A DNA stretch of 64,000 nt from NCBI RefSeq assembly GCF_046098205.1, contig NZ_JBJURJ010000003.1, forward strand, positions 186,001 through 250,000. The letters run 5' to 3'. Below, piece by piece: positions 17,806 to 26,790 of this stretch. The notes below the pieces were generated by a model. It was not told the DNA's origin. It ran no database searches and saw nothing but the letters and a program-made list of their open reading frames with translations. Within the stretch, counting starts at the first letter, position 1. Every line of letters begins with the position of its first letter. Source of the stretch: Paenibacillus_AR mesotrionivorans (GTDB lineage: Bacteria; Bacillota; Bacilli; Paenibacillales; NBRC-103111). The position numbers and the translations under genes were made by a program.

Positions 17806-18513
17806 TCACTTTAAAAGTTCCTGTAAACCGGTAAAGCCTTCGCCTGTCATATAGTCGTAACGGAGGATCTTCACGGCGTCCATCCCGATCTGCCGCGGCG
17901 CCCACAGATCATTCAGATCATGATCCCCCACATACAGCACCTCGGAGGCCTCAAGCCCCGCTTCAGCCAAAGCCAGCCGGAAAATAGCAGGATTGGGCTT
18001 TTCCAGTCCTACTTCGGTGGATACGATCACCGGATCGAAATAATGAAGAATTCCTTTATCCTGCAGAATGTCCTTCAAGGTCGGGGAAAAATTGGAGACC
18101 ACCCCCAGGCGGAAGCCGCGCTCCCGCAGTGCCTCCAGGGTTTCCACCACATCGTCAAACAGCCGGTAGTTGGCCGGACTGGTGAACATCTCGTACAGCT
18201 CATGGCAGCAATGGTGGATTTCCTCCTCCGCCCATTCTCCCCCGGCGCCCAGCTCATCCAGCATAAACCGGTACACCCCCGTCCAGAACTGCCGGTCGGA
18301 TTCCGGCGAGCAGCATTCCTCCGGGTTCAGCTCCCGATCCACATAAAACTGGCGGAAGGCCTGCTGGAACAGCTGCCCCACCTCTTCCTCCTCGCGGACC
18401 AGGGCCTTCTCCGCCAGATGACGGCAGATGACTGCCTGGGCGGCGGGAATGTACATCAGGGTATCCCCCACATCGAAAAAAACGGCCTGGTAACGGCCGG
18501 GTGACAACAGCAT
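17806..18513 (-). CDS. HAD family hydrolase (HAD-IA type)
   Basis: A 235-residue HAD-IA protein: nucleophile motif FFDVGDTL, helical cap, SNF (motif II), Lys in EKPNPAIFRLAL (motif III) and GDHDLND (motif IV). The substrate is not predictable. It is followed after nine bases by PBP copy 2 and may be co-transcribed with it. Confidence 0.8.
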   Translation of the reverse strand: MLLSPGRYQAVFFDVGDTLMYIPAAQAVICRHLAEKALVREEEEVGQLFQQAFRQFYVDRELNPEECCSPESDRQFWTGVYRFMLDELGAGGEWAEEEIHHCCHELYEMFTSPANYRLFDDVVETLEALRERGFRLGVVSNFSPTLKDILQDKGILHYFDPVIVSTEVGLEKPNPAIFRLALAEAGLEASEVLYVGDHDLNDLWAPRQIGMDAVKILRYDYMTGEGFTGLQELLK

Positions 18514-18536
18514 TGCGCACGCTCCTTTATAGTTAA

Positions 18537-18590
18537 TCCCCCAAAAGTGACGTGAAGCTCCGGAGTGAATTCCGATACCTTTTGGGGGAG
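18537..18590. repeat. Long imperfect hairpin
   Basis: CCCCCAAAAG and CTTTTGGGGG bracket an inner pair CTCCGGA..TCCG. There is no clear T-tract, so it may be a weak terminator after the transglutaminase gene or a repeat. Confidence 0.4.
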
Positions 18591-18634
18591 CCCCCGAATG
18601 AATGAAACCAATCGCGTTTTATCCGTCGGATAGG

Positions 18635-19762
18635 TTAGGCTTCCTTAATATGCGTCTTATAGAAATCGGCCGGATTAAACCAGTTGCCTCCGCTGGATAC
18701 CCACGTAGAATCCAAAGGCACCCAGGTCTGCTTTTCACCCAAATACACCTCGTTCCAGGCATGGGAGCCGGTGCCGCCTCGTCCGTCGGAGCCAAGGCCC
18801 GTTACTACCTTCACGTCTAATCCCACCGTCCGGGCCATAGCGGCGTACAGCCGGGAATAGTCGATACAGACGCCCGTCCGGGTGAGAAAGGTATCCTCCG
18901 GCGTCTGCTCCTTCCAGATCCGCTTTTCCTCATACAGCCGGACCTTCTCCCAGTCGTACTTCACCCGGGTGCCGACCCATTGATACAAAGCCTTGGCCTT
19001 TTCCTCATCCGTCTCCTTACCGGCTGTAATCTCCAGCGCGGCGCTGGCCACATCCTCCGGCACATGGGCGTCCAGCACCTCATACTTGCGCTTGAGGATT
19101 TGGTCCATCTCGGTTTGTACGGATTGTGTAAATACGGGCAGCCTGGAGAGCATGTTACCCGTCAACGGGGTAATCACCCGCTCCGCCCCCTGGCGGTACA
19201 GCGGCGAATTGGCCGCCTGTGCACTGACGGGCGAGTCGGGGAACAAGGCCCCCACCACCATCAGCCCCGCGATCAAAAGAAGCCCGCGCACAGCGCCCGT
19301 CGCCACACCAATGGCTCCGCCCACGGCGGCGCTGGCCCACTGGGAGGCGGACGCCTGGTCGGGACTGCGCATAGCATCGCCCAGCCGGATATTCAGAAGC
19401 GGCAGCGCGATCCGGTTCAGCAGCCCCTTGATGGAGCTGTACGCAATCACAAACAGAATGGCGCTCCGCATCAGCGAAAAATCCCTCAGACTAGTAATGA
19501 AGGTATAATACAGCTGCTGCCACACATTCAGCTCTCCGGAGGGGATGACAATGCCCAAGGATACCAGCCAGTCCCCGGCCAAGGGAGACGCCCATTGGGT
19601 CACCCTCCAAGCCAACAAAATAGAGATGGCTGTCCCTGCCCCCTCCAAGCCCAATGCCAGCAGCTGGCGGGAGGAGCCTGCCGCTCCCCGTTTGGCCCCT
19701 TGCAGCACCGAGAGCACCAGGACAGCAATCAACAATACCGTAATCCAGTTCCAGCCGTCCAT
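18635..19762 (-). CDS. Membrane protein with CvpA-like N-terminus and transglutaminase-like domain
   Basis: A 375-residue protein. Residues 1 to about 180 hold four to five membrane segments resembling CvpA-type proteins. The C-terminal part is a transglutaminase-like (papain-fold) domain with a plausible Cys-His-Asp triad: Cys in TGVCIDYSRLYAAMAR, His in GSHAWNEVYL, Asp in PLDSTW. The domain would face outside and act as an amide-bond hydrolase or cross-linker at the wall. The fusion is seen in related spore-formers but its substrate is unknown. It precedes the small membrane gene ending at 19831 in the opposite order (that gene is upstream in the transcript). Confidence 0.75.
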   Translation of the reverse strand: MDGWNWITVLLIAVLVLSVLQGAKRGAAGSSRQLLALGLEGAGTAISILLAWRVTQWASPLAGDWLVSLGIVIPSGELNVWQQLYYTFITSLRDFSLMRSAILFVIAYSSIKGLLNRIALPLLNIRLGDAMRSPDQASASQWASAAVGGAIGVATGAVRGLLLIAGLMVVGALFPDSPVSAQAANSPLYRQGAERVITPLTGNMLSRLPVFTQSVQTEMDQILKRKYEVLDAHVPEDVASAALEITAGKETDEEKAKALYQWVGTRVKYDWEKVRLYEEKRIWKEQTPEDTFLTRTGVCIDYSRLYAAMARTVGLDVKVVTGLGSDGRGGTGSHAWNEVYLGEKQTWVPLDSTWVSSGGNWFNPADFYKTHIKEA

Positions 19763-19830
19763 GGCTCTCCCTCCTCATTCATCACATGCCGGGCATCCGC
19801 GCCGGTTGGCCCCAGCCGTCCGATGGTTGG

Positions 19831-20271
19831 TTATTGGCTTTTGCGCGCCGCCTCCAGATAAGCATTCACCGCATCCACCGTCTTCATATTGAAGGATTGT
19901 CCCGCGATGGTTACCTTGACCGTATCCGAGCCGGGTTTACCGTCCACTTGAATGGTTTTGCTCTTGACGGTAAAGCTGCCGTCCGCATTGGCGGTATAGA
20001 CGGCATCCTTGGCTTCATTGCGGATGGCGTTGGCCGCCTGCTCCTTCACCGCATCGGTCAAGGCTCCTCCCGCATTTTCCACTACCGCATCCTTGATACT
20101 GGTCAGTGTATCCTTGTAATTGGCGCCATAAACGAATATGCCCGCTACAATAAGCAGAATAATAGCCCATTTGATCGCCGTCTTTACCAGCTTGACCACT
20201 ACAATCAATACCACCAGCGCGATGGCGATGATCATCCATTGCTCCTGCAAAAACCCTTGAAGCTGCTCCAT
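19831..20271 (-). CDS. Membrane-anchored protein of unknown function
   Basis: About 146 residues: two adjacent hydrophobic segments (IIAIALVVLIVVVKLV, WAIILLIVAGIFVYGA) followed by a soluble, Ala/Val-rich tail. I do not recognise a family. The ATG at 20271 is close to a GTG at 20277 and the choice is uncertain. It lies 68 bases upstream of the transglutaminase-like gene on the same strand, so the two may work together at the membrane. Confidence 0.6.
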   Translation of the reverse strand: MEQLQGFLQEQWMIIAIALVVLIVVVKLVKTAIKWAIILLIVAGIFVYGANYKDTLTSIKDAVVENAGGALTDAVKEQAANAIRNEAKDAVYTANADGSFTVKSKTIQVDGKPGSDTVKVTIAGQSFNMKTVDAVNAYLEAARKSQ

Positions 20272-20450
20272 TCTCACTGTTCCCGCCCTTCCCTATCCAT
20301 TTTTCCAACAGCAGTGCATGCACGCCTATTTTACCATATCGGACTGTCCTGTACAGGACCAACTTGTGTAGGGGGACACGTGCATAACAGATGGACAACC
20401 GGCGTAGACATGTACATAAGCAATGCTTGTCACGAAAGGAAGGGTGGCCG

Positions 20451-21731
20451 GTGAAAACCGCTATATGGCTGTACCTGTTTATGTTCGTCGCCTTCTTCGA
20501 TTTGCACGCCCAATATCCGATCCTCTCCCCGTTCGCCGTTTCGCTGGGCGCCGCCCCGTCCTTCATCGGCCTGATTCTGGGCTTGTATTCCATCACCCAT
20601 CTGCCAGGCAATCTGCTGGCCGGGGTGGGCGTTGACCGTTACGGCAGCAAGGTGTTTATCTGCATCAGCCTGATGGCCGGAGGCATTCTGCTTCTTCTCC
20701 AGGCCCAGGTGGAGAATCCCTGGCAGCTCCTGGTGATCCGCTCCGTCAGTGGGTTCGTGCTGGCTTTCCTCTCACCCGCCTGTATGACTCTGCTGGCCAA
20801 GCTGGCCCGGGACAGGGTCCATCAGAGCAAGCTGATGTCCGGCAACGGTCTGGTCCATACCCTGGCATCTGTTGTGTCTCCCGCCGCAGGCGCTTATCTG
20901 GTGGCCAAAATCGGGTTTTCCACCTCCTTTACCGTACTGGGCTGGGGGCTGGTGGTCACCGGTATTCTGGCTATTTTCGGCATCCGGGATGTCCCGATTC
21001 AGGCGGGCGAGAGTCTATCGACGGCAGCGGGTAAGGGCGGACACACGGGGCATACAGGGCACGGGCATCATACCGGACATGGCGTCCATACTGGGAAAAG
21101 CGGCAGCGGAGCTGCGGGTGTGAAGCAGTCCGCCTCCTCCGGACAGACTTCCGGATTGCCATGGCTGTTTTTTATGCTGCCTATGGCCATTTCCTGCTCC
21201 CAGGGCATTCTGTACTTTGAGCTGCCTATGCTGAACCATCACGGCCACGGTCACGCCTCCGCCACGGAGCTTACAGGCGCCGTGCTGAACTCGGGGATGC
21301 TCTTTTCCCTGGTGAGCCTGGGAGCGCTTCTGTCCTTGAGCATGGTGTTTCTCAACCGGGTGTCCCCCCTCCTGCGCACCATGGCCGGGTGCCTGATGCT
21401 GGCTGCAGCGTTTTTTGCCATGGCGGTCCATGCTCCCGTATCCCTGTATGTGCTGCTCTTCTTCATCGGCATGGCCAAAGGAGTGATCTTCCCGGCCATC
21501 GCCAGCCTCCTGGCTGCCTCCACCAGCTCCACCCGCTACGGGCGGGCCTATTCCATCCTGTCCATCGCTTATTCGCTGGGTTCGTTTATCGGGCCGGTAG
21601 CGGCGGGACAGTGGCGCGGGGTTGTTTCGCCGTACTTCATCGCTTTTTCCGTGCTGATGGCCGGACTCTGCTTCCTTCCGCTGGACCGGCTGCACTGGCA
21701 ATCCGCCAAGCTGGAGCCTCCGGGGCCGTAG
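20451..21731 (+). CDS. Major facilitator superfamily transporter with His-rich loop
   Basis: A 426-residue, 12-segment MFS carrier with the usual loop 2-3 signature (AGVGVDRYGSK) and six plus six helices. The central cytoplasmic loop (about residues 190-230) contains a dense Gly-His stretch, GHTGHTGHGHHTGHG, likely to bind divalent metal ions. Substrate is unknown: drug or metal-complex export are both possible. The start is GTG at 20451 after GAAAGGAAGGGTGG; upstream in-frame codons lack a ribosome site. The gene stands alone. Confidence 0.8.
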   Translation: MKTAIWLYLFMFVAFFDLHAQYPILSPFAVSLGAAPSFIGLILGLYSITHLPGNLLAGVGVDRYGSKVFICISLMAGGILLLLQAQVENPWQLLVIRSVSGFVLAFLSPACMTLLAKLARDRVHQSKLMSGNGLVHTLASVVSPAAGAYLVAKIGFSTSFTVLGWGLVVTGILAIFGIRDVPIQAGESLSTAAGKGGHTGHTGHGHHTGHGVHTGKSGSGAAGVKQSASSGQTSGLPWLFFMLPMAISCSQGILYFELPMLNHHGHGHASATELTGAVLNSGMLFSLVSLGALLSLSMVFLNRVSPLLRTMAGCLMLAAAFFAMAVHAPVSLYVLLFFIGMAKGVIFPAIASLLAASTSSTRYGRAYSILSIAYSLGSFIGPVAAGQWRGVVSPYFIAFSVLMAGLCFLPLDRLHWQSAKLEPPGP

Positions 21732-21777
21732 CCTCCTCCATCGGCTTCCGGGTGGGGGCAGCGTTCTACGCTGACGG

Positions 21778-21880
21778 GGGCGGATTCTTCACTACAGGAG
21801 CTGGATTCCACAATACAAGAGCTGGATTCTGCGCTACGGGAGCGGATTCCGCACTACAGGAGCTGGATTCCACACTGACG
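21778..21880. repeat. 21-bp tandem repeat, about 5 copies
   Basis: Units such as GGAGCTGGATTCCACAATACA are repeated with small changes, beginning 46 bases after the MFS stop. One of the copies has lost a base. No gene is evident. Confidence 0.65.
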
Positions 21881-21896
21881 AGGGCAGTGCCTACGC

Positions 21897-22078
21897 TAAC
21901 GGACTCCACAGACGCTATTTGGACCAAAATGGCACTTTCTACTTTCTAACGGACCCTAGCGCCGCTATTCACACCAATATGCCGGTTTTCAGCATCTTCG
22001 GGGGCGAATAAGCGCTGCTGGGTCCGTTAGTTTCCGAGAAAGAGCTATTTGGCGAAATAAGGTTTCTGGGGTCCGTTA
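21897..22078. repeat. Intergenic repeat, locus B (alternating TAACGGACC units)
   Basis: Contains TAACGGACTCCACAGACGC, TAACGGACCCTAGCGCCGC and the inverted GGGTCCGTTA twice. It is the same family as 3341-3473 and 24808-24990, in a 690-base gap without a gene except repeats. Confidence 0.7.
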
Positions 22079-22147
22079 CAAATTGCGGCATCCTCACGAC
22101 TTGCTGCATCCCTACGAGATATCCACGATCTGCGGTACCTTCACGAC

Positions 22148-22251
22148 GTTAATATGCCTCCTGCAATCGCCGCACTCTCCCTCCCCACTAATACGCCGCC
22201 TCCAATCGCCCCCCTCTCCTGCGCCACTAATACGCTCCCTCCAATCGCAGT
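22148..22251. repeat. ~40-bp degenerate tandem repeat
   Basis: CTAATACGCCGCCTCCAATCGC recurs about 41 bases later as CTAATACGCTCCCTCCAATCGC, with a weaker copy (TTAATATGCCTCCTGCAATCGC) before. Confidence 0.55.
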
Positions 22252-22421
22252 AAGCGCCTTCGCACACCCGCCTCTCCCCTCTTACGCAGGCGTTTGACAC
22301 CGGGACAGCTTCCCATAGGTTGGTTGGATGCCCATGGGTAAGCGCACAGTCTGGTGGAGGGCCTCCGCATATACTGCTATTGTAAATGACCTACAGGGTC
22401 AGGAAAGAGGGGTGTACAACA

Positions 22422-22532
22422 ATGGGCGCTTGTAATCCTTGCGGAGGAATCGGCGGTTTCGGTACTTCCACTGCCATCATTCTCGTATTGTATATTCTCC
22501 TGGTGATCATTCTGAAAAGCGGCTGGTTCTAA
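22422..22532 (+). CDS. YjcZ-family small sporulation protein
   Basis: A 36-residue peptide beginning MGACNPCGGIGGFG, followed by one hydrophobic helix (TAIILVLYILLVIIL) and ending KSGWF. This Gly/Cys-rich head plus single helix and basic-aromatic end is the pattern of the YjcZ/YxeD family of small sporulation-associated membrane peptides in Bacillales. AGAGGGGTG precedes the ATG. A CATATACT about 50 bases upstream could be a mother-cell sigma -10, but this is weak. Confidence 0.75.
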   Translation: MGACNPCGGIGGFGTSTAIILVLYILLVIILKSGWF

Positions 22533-22568
22533 TCCCGCCCGGCCGTGAAGCAGTATGAACGCACACAA

Positions 22569-22607
22569 AACAACCTTAGTCCCTTCCGGCGGGCTAAGGT
22601 TGTTTTT
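22569..22607. terminator. Terminator between yjcZ-like and azlD
   Basis: ACAACCTTAG-TCCC-TTCCGGC-GGG-CTAAGGTTGT is followed by TTTTT on the plus strand. Confidence 0.75.
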
Positions 22608-22685
22608 GTATGTTCGGCATCGCCGTATGCGTGGAAGACAGGTTTGAAGCACCAGCCAGCCGGGTAAAAACTCGTACAGGTCCCG

Positions 22686-23000
22686 CTATCCCAGCCTCAT
22701 CAGGAGGAACATAGTGCCGATGCCGACCATAACGGCCAACAGCAGGCTGCGGGTAAAAAATGCCGCCGCAAAAGCCGGAATCGCCGCCAGCAGATTGTTG
22801 GGCCGGAACTCCAGGCTTCCGTCGGGCACAAACAGTGCCTGGGCCAGCAAGGCGGCCATCACCGCCACTGGAATATGACGTAGCCAGCGCATACTCCACT
22901 CCGGCAGCTCTACCCGGCTGAGGAGAGACAACGGCAGCACCCGGGGCACCAGCGTAACCAGGGAGGCGCCTGCAATAATGAGCATCACGTCCCATCTCAT
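22686..23000 (-). CDS. azlD: AzlD-type branched-chain amino acid exporter subunit
   Basis: A 104-residue membrane protein with three to four hydrophobic segments, typical in length for AzlD. Together with AzlC it exports branched-chain amino acids and some analogues. The ATG at 23000 overlaps the azlC stop (ATGA) and has GGAGGTGCG upstream, showing translational coupling. Confidence 0.85.
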   Translation of the reverse strand: MRWDVMLIIAGASLVTLVPRVLPLSLLSRVELPEWSMRWLRHIPVAVMAALLAQALFVPDGSLEFRPNNLLAAIPAFAAAFFTRSLLLAVMVGIGTMFLLMRLG

Positions 23001-23728
23001 CGGCGCACCTCCGCCAGAAGCCCGGCTGTGGCTGCAACTACGACTGCGATCAAAACACTGACGCTGGGGGAAAACCACAGGCTGCATACCAGGGTGCACA
23101 GCACAGCAACTGTCAATACAAGGATGTCCACCCGCCATTTGCGCCGGGATAATAATTGAAGGGCCAAGAGGCCGATGAACATGCCGGGCAGGGCAAAATC
23201 CAGTCCGAACTCCTGCGGGTTGTCAATCCATTGGCCAAACAGCGCGCCGATTACGGTGGCCAGAACCCAGTTGGCCTGCGCCGTCATATTGAGGCCCAGC
23301 ATCCACCAGCCGTTCCCCTTACCCTCCCGCTCCAATCTGGTGACAGCGACACCGAAGGTTTCATCCGTCAGCTGTGAGCCGAGAACGGCATTTTTCCACA
23401 TGGGCAAATGCTTGAAGTAAGGAGCCAGGGCAGCACTCATGAGCAGATGCCGGAGGTTGACGAGAAATACCGTCAGTACTACCGCAATGCCTGAGCTGCC
23501 GGCCAACAGCATCCCCGACATAATAAACTGGGCGGAGCCGGCATAGACGAATAATGACATACAGACAATTTCCAGAATACTTAACCCCGACGTCCGTCCG
23601 ATGACGCCTGCGGCGAAGCCAATGCTTAGATAACCCAATACCGTCGGAAGACAGTCCTTCACCCCTTCGGTAAATGGACCCAGCCTCCATGCCGGATCAT
23701 TCCGGCTTTGCGGGACAAGCTTTTCCAT
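22997..23728 (-). CDS. azlC: AzlC-type branched-chain amino acid exporter subunit
   Basis: A 243-residue membrane protein of the AzlC family, with FAAGVIGRTSGLSILEIVCMS and LVNLRHLLMSAAL near the family signatures. It forms the large subunit of the AzlCD exporter. azlD follows with a 4-base overlap. No regulator gene is adjacent. Confidence 0.88.
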   Translation of the reverse strand: MEKLVPQSRNDPAWRLGPFTEGVKDCLPTVLGYLSIGFAAGVIGRTSGLSILEIVCMSLFVYAGSAQFIMSGMLLAGSSGIAVVLTVFLVNLRHLLMSAALAPYFKHLPMWKNAVLGSQLTDETFGVAVTRLEREGKGNGWWMLGLNMTAQANWVLATVIGALFGQWIDNPQEFGLDFALPGMFIGLLALQLLSRRKWRVDILVLTVAVLCTLVCSLWFSPSVSVLIAVVVAATAGLLAEVRR

Positions 23729-23843
23729 GCGGGATCTCCTGTATATTCAGATTATTTCTCCTATTTTACCCGGGGCCGGGCGGGAACGCTACCCTTTTTT
23801 GCATGATGTGAATCCGGCAACTATTCCCAAGGAGGCGAAGCTG

Positions 23844-24464
23844 ATGAGCCAAGTGGAACGAATAAGAAGCCGCGAGTATCTGACCGCCGTCAAAGCCCGT
23901 AGGACGATTTATGCCATCCAGAACCATTCCCCCTTGTCCCAGGAGGAAATTGAGGAGATTGTGGGAGAGGCCCTGCTGCACACCCCCTCCGCCTTCAACT
24001 CCCAAAGCGCCCGGATTGTGCTCTTGTTCGGGCAGGAGCATCTGCAGCTGTGGGATCTGACCAAGGAAGCACTGCGCCCGGTTGTGCCGGAGGATCAATT
24101 CTCCAAAACCGAGGACAAGCTGAAGTCCTTCGCCAACGGGTACGGGACGGTGCTGTTCTTCGAGGACCAATCTGTGATCGAAGCCATGCAGGCGCAATAC
24201 GAGCTGTACAAGAACCAGTTTCCGGTGTGGTCTGAGCAGTCCAATGGCATGCTCCAGCATGTGATCTGGACCGCCCTCCGGCTGGAGGGGCTGGGCGCAT
24301 CGCTCCAGCATTACAATCCCCTCATCGACGATGAGGTGCGGCGCACCTGGAATATTCCGGCGGAATGGAGCCTGAAGGCCCAGATGCCCTTCGGCGCCAT
24401 CGGCAAGGATGCAACCACCAAGGAGTTTAAGCCGCTTGACCTGCGTCTGAAGGTGTTCCGCTAG
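23844..24464 (+). CDS. Nitroreductase-family protein (fatty-acid-repression-mutant type)
   Basis: A 206-residue flavin oxidoreductase of the nitroreductase superfamily, in the branch that includes yeast Frm2/Hbn1 (N-terminal RRTIYAIQNHSPLS, HTPSAFNSQSARIVLL). It binds FMN as a dimer and reduces small oxidants with NAD(P)H. The ATG at 23844 follows AAGGAGGCGAAGCTG. It has its own terminator. Confidence 0.85.
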   Translation: MSQVERIRSREYLTAVKARRTIYAIQNHSPLSQEEIEEIVGEALLHTPSAFNSQSARIVLLFGQEHLQLWDLTKEALRPVVPEDQFSKTEDKLKSFANGYGTVLFFEDQSVIEAMQAQYELYKNQFPVWSEQSNGMLQHVIWTALRLEGLGASLQHYNPLIDDEVRRTWNIPAEWSLKAQMPFGAIGKDATTKEFKPLDLRLKVFR

Positions 24465-24488
24465 AAGGATGAGTGAGAGGATAGGGAG

Positions 24489-24527
24489 AGCCTGTTTTCC
24501 GCATTGTTTGCGGGGCAGGCTTTTTTT
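24489..24527 (+). terminator. Terminator after the nitroreductase-like gene
   Basis: AGCCTG-TTTT-CCGCA and TGCGG-GG-CAGGCT form a stem followed by seven T. Confidence 0.75.
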
Positions 24528-24807
24528 GCGTGCGGATGTGGTTGGAGGGAGATTGGAGTGCTGTCCCACGACCATTGATGTGCGGGAACAGCCTATGCTA
24601 AAATATCTTTAATCAAGTGAATCGGCAAAGCACAGCTGCGGGAACGGCAGAATTTTCTGGCGGGAGGCCCCGCTGATAGGCATGGGCAGAGCCGGGAGAG
24701 AGTTTCAACCGAAGGGATGCCTGAGCTGGGGCCGGGAGAAGTCCGGCAGAGATGCCTAGAGGGAGCCCGAGGCGGTTGCCGAAGTGATGCGGCGGGCACG
24801 GATTGCG

Positions 24808-24990
24808 TAACGGACCCACATTCCGCTATTTAGGCAAAAGTGGCTTTTTCGCCAATTTCACGGACAGACGATCCGTTATTCACCGTTATTTCCCCGGAAA
24901 TATGTCAATATTCGAGAGATAACGGATCTGTGGTCCGATCGAAGGGGAAAAGGCGATTTTTGCTGCAAATAAGGTATCCTGAGTCCGTTG
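24808..24990. repeat. Intergenic repeat, locus C (alternating TAACGGACC units)
   Basis: Starts TAACGGACCCACATTCCGC and ends with the inverse GAGTCCGTT, with an internal inverted pair around TAACGGATCTGTGGTCCG. It lies in the 24528-25077 gap, which otherwise holds nothing I can support. Confidence 0.7.
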
Positions 24991-25077
24991 GAATCACCGG
25001 CAGAATGGGAACGGATTCCCGATGTTGCTTCAACAAATATAAGGCTTTCCGGTGGAAAGCATAAGGAGGTTATTATT

Positions 25078-25569
25078 GTGTCCCTTGATAATGTAAAGGC
25101 CCACTTCCGTTCGTATAATAAGGAGCAGGATATCCTGGAGTTCGACACCTCCAGCGCCACCGTGGAGCTGGCCGCCCAGGCTGTTGGCACCATTCCGGCG
25201 CGGATCGCCAAAACCCTCTCCTTCCGCAACGATGACGGGGGAGCCATCCTAGTAGTTGCAGCGGGAGACGCAAGGATCGACAACAAAAAATTCCGCGAGG
25301 CTTTTGGCTACAAAGCAAGGATGCTGACCCCAGAGGAGGTTGTTCATTTTACCGGACATGAGATTGGCGGGGTGTGCCCCTTTGGCTTGGTCCAGCAGTT
25401 GAACGTCTATCTGGATGTATCCATGAAACGCTTCGATACCGTGTTTCCTGCCTGTGGCAGCCTGAATTCTGCCATCGAGCTAACCTGCGAGGAAATGTAC
25501 CAATACTCGGGCGGGACAAGCTGGGTGGATGTCTGCAAGGACTGGAGCGCGGATCAGCAGTCCGCTTAA
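25078..25569 (+). CDS. YbaK/EbsC-family aminoacyl-tRNA deacylase
   Basis: A 163-residue YbaK-like protein that would hydrolyse mischarged tRNA, for example Cys-tRNA(Pro). It has the family's DTSSATVELAAQAVG, RIAKTLSF and a conserved GHEIGGVCPFG. The GTG at 25078 follows AAGGAGGTTATTATT and is clearly better than upstream codons. The SRAP gene follows after 36 bases and may be co-transcribed. Confidence 0.85.
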   Translation: MSLDNVKAHFRSYNKEQDILEFDTSSATVELAAQAVGTIPARIAKTLSFRNDDGGAILVVAAGDARIDNKKFREAFGYKARMLTPEEVVHFTGHEIGGVCPFGLVQQLNVYLDVSMKRFDTVFPACGSLNSAIELTCEEMYQYSGGTSWVDVCKDWSADQQSA

Positions 25570-25605
25570 CGGATCACGGGTTTCCCGAGGAAGGAGGAGC
25601 AGCAT

Positions 25606-26334
25606 ATGTGCGGCAGGTATACCATAACCGTAACGCTGGAGGAACTGATGGAGATGTTCGACGCGGAAGACGCCACGGGGGACGGTCTTCTGCTTCCCCG
25701 CTTCAATATTGCTCCCACCCAACCCGGTCCGGCCATTATCTCCCATGGCGGGCACAACCGGATGGGGCAGCTCCGCTGGGGCTTGATCCCTTCTTGGGCC
25801 AAGGATGAGAAAATCGGCTTCCAAACTATCAACGCCAAGGCCGAAACCGTCCAAGACAAACCCGCCTTCCGTACGTCCTTTCAGAAGAAGCGCTGCTTGA
25901 TTCCGGCTGACGGCTATTATGAATGGCAGACGCAGGACAAAACCAAACAGCCCTACCGCATCGTGCTGAAGGACCGCCCGGTATTTGCCTTCGCGGGCCT
26001 CTACGACACCTGGGTTTCCCCCGACGGCAAAAAAATCTCCACCTACACCATCATCACCACCGTGGCCAACAGCCTTACGGAAAAGCTGCATCCCCGGATG
26101 CCCGTTATTCTGCCGCGAGAACTGCAGCAGAACTGGCTGGACAGCACTGCTTCCCCCGCTGCTCTGATGAGCCTGCTGGTTCCTTACGAATCCTCGCGGA
26201 TGGACCTGTATCCCGTCGCACCCACCGTCGGAAATGTGCGTAACGAAGGCCCGGAGCTCATCCGCCCTTACCAGCCCAACGAGGATGAGAAAAAAACCGA
26301 CCCGTCCCCCATACAACTAACTCTTGATTTATAA
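25606..26334 (+). CDS. SRAP-family (YedK/HMCES) abasic-site protein
   Basis: A 242-residue SRAP protein. Cys2 in MCGRY becomes the free N-terminal nucleophile that forms a covalent link to abasic sites in single-stranded DNA. INAKAET and HPRMPVIL carry the conserved Asn, Glu and His. It protects abasic sites during replication. GAAGGAGGAGCAGCAT precedes the ATG. Confidence 0.9.
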   Translation: MCGRYTITVTLEELMEMFDAEDATGDGLLLPRFNIAPTQPGPAIISHGGHNRMGQLRWGLIPSWAKDEKIGFQTINAKAETVQDKPAFRTSFQKKRCLIPADGYYEWQTQDKTKQPYRIVLKDRPVFAFAGLYDTWVSPDGKKISTYTIITTVANSLTEKLHPRMPVILPRELQQNWLDSTASPAALMSLLVPYESSRMDLYPVAPTVGNVRNEGPELIRPYQPNEDEKKTDPSPIQLTLDL

Positions 26335-26352
26335 GGCGCCTTCGGCTATAAT
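26324..26352 (+). promoter_or_regulatory. Promoter for tRNA-Arg
   Basis: TTGATT (26324-26329) and TATAAT (26347-26352) are 17 bases apart; the -35 overlaps the end of the SRAP coding region. Confidence 0.65.
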
Positions 26353-26395
26353 CATTACTTGTCGGCATTACGAAGCATCTCGCGCCGCCACCTAT

Positions 26396-26469
<74 letters not shown>

Positions 26470-26483
26470 TTTAGTGAAAATGC

Positions 26484-26512
26484 AAAGACCCGCGTATGAC
26501 GCGGGTCTTTTG
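26484..26512 (+). terminator. Terminator of the tRNA unit
   Basis: AAAGACCCGCG-TATGA-CGCGGGTCTTTT. Confidence 0.85.
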
Positions 26513-26629
26513 CTTTGTCACGAGACCGCATATCGCGCCGCGCGGCAATGGTGGTTGTCCTGTTGGCAACAGGAGGACAACAGAGAGACAACAGGGGTGG
26601 AAAAGAATATTATTTAACAGCGAATAAAA

Positions 26630-26776
26630 TTACTTATTTCTTTCATTGTCATTTTCATTCTTACCCTTTGTGAATTGCTCCAAACGAATGCCTTCGTTGG
26701 CCCCTTCATTTAAAAGCCGAATTTCAGATTCCTCTTGATCATTATCATCCTCAAATGGATCGATACTTTTTACCAT
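26630..26776 (-). CDS. Acidic small protein of unknown function
   Basis: A 48-residue, highly charged peptide (starts MVKSIDPFEDDNDQEE; ends KNENDNERNK) with no hydrophobic stretch. The ATG at 26776 has AAGGAGGGC upstream and is preferred over upstream in-frame codons. It follows the broken membrane gene by 14 bases on the same strand. I do not recognise a family. Confidence 0.55.
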   Translation of the reverse strand: MVKSIDPFEDDNDQEESEIRLLNEGANEGIRLEQFTKGKNENDNERNK

Positions 26777-26790
26777 AATAAATGCCCTCC

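Noticed and set aside
15739..17814. Long open frame on the plus strand opposite PBP copy 2
   Set aside because: Antisense of a well-supported penicillin-binding protein; no family signature.
22112..22300. Small reverse-strand protein across the ~40-bp repeats
   Set aside because: Its sequence simply translates the repeats, with no ribosome site.
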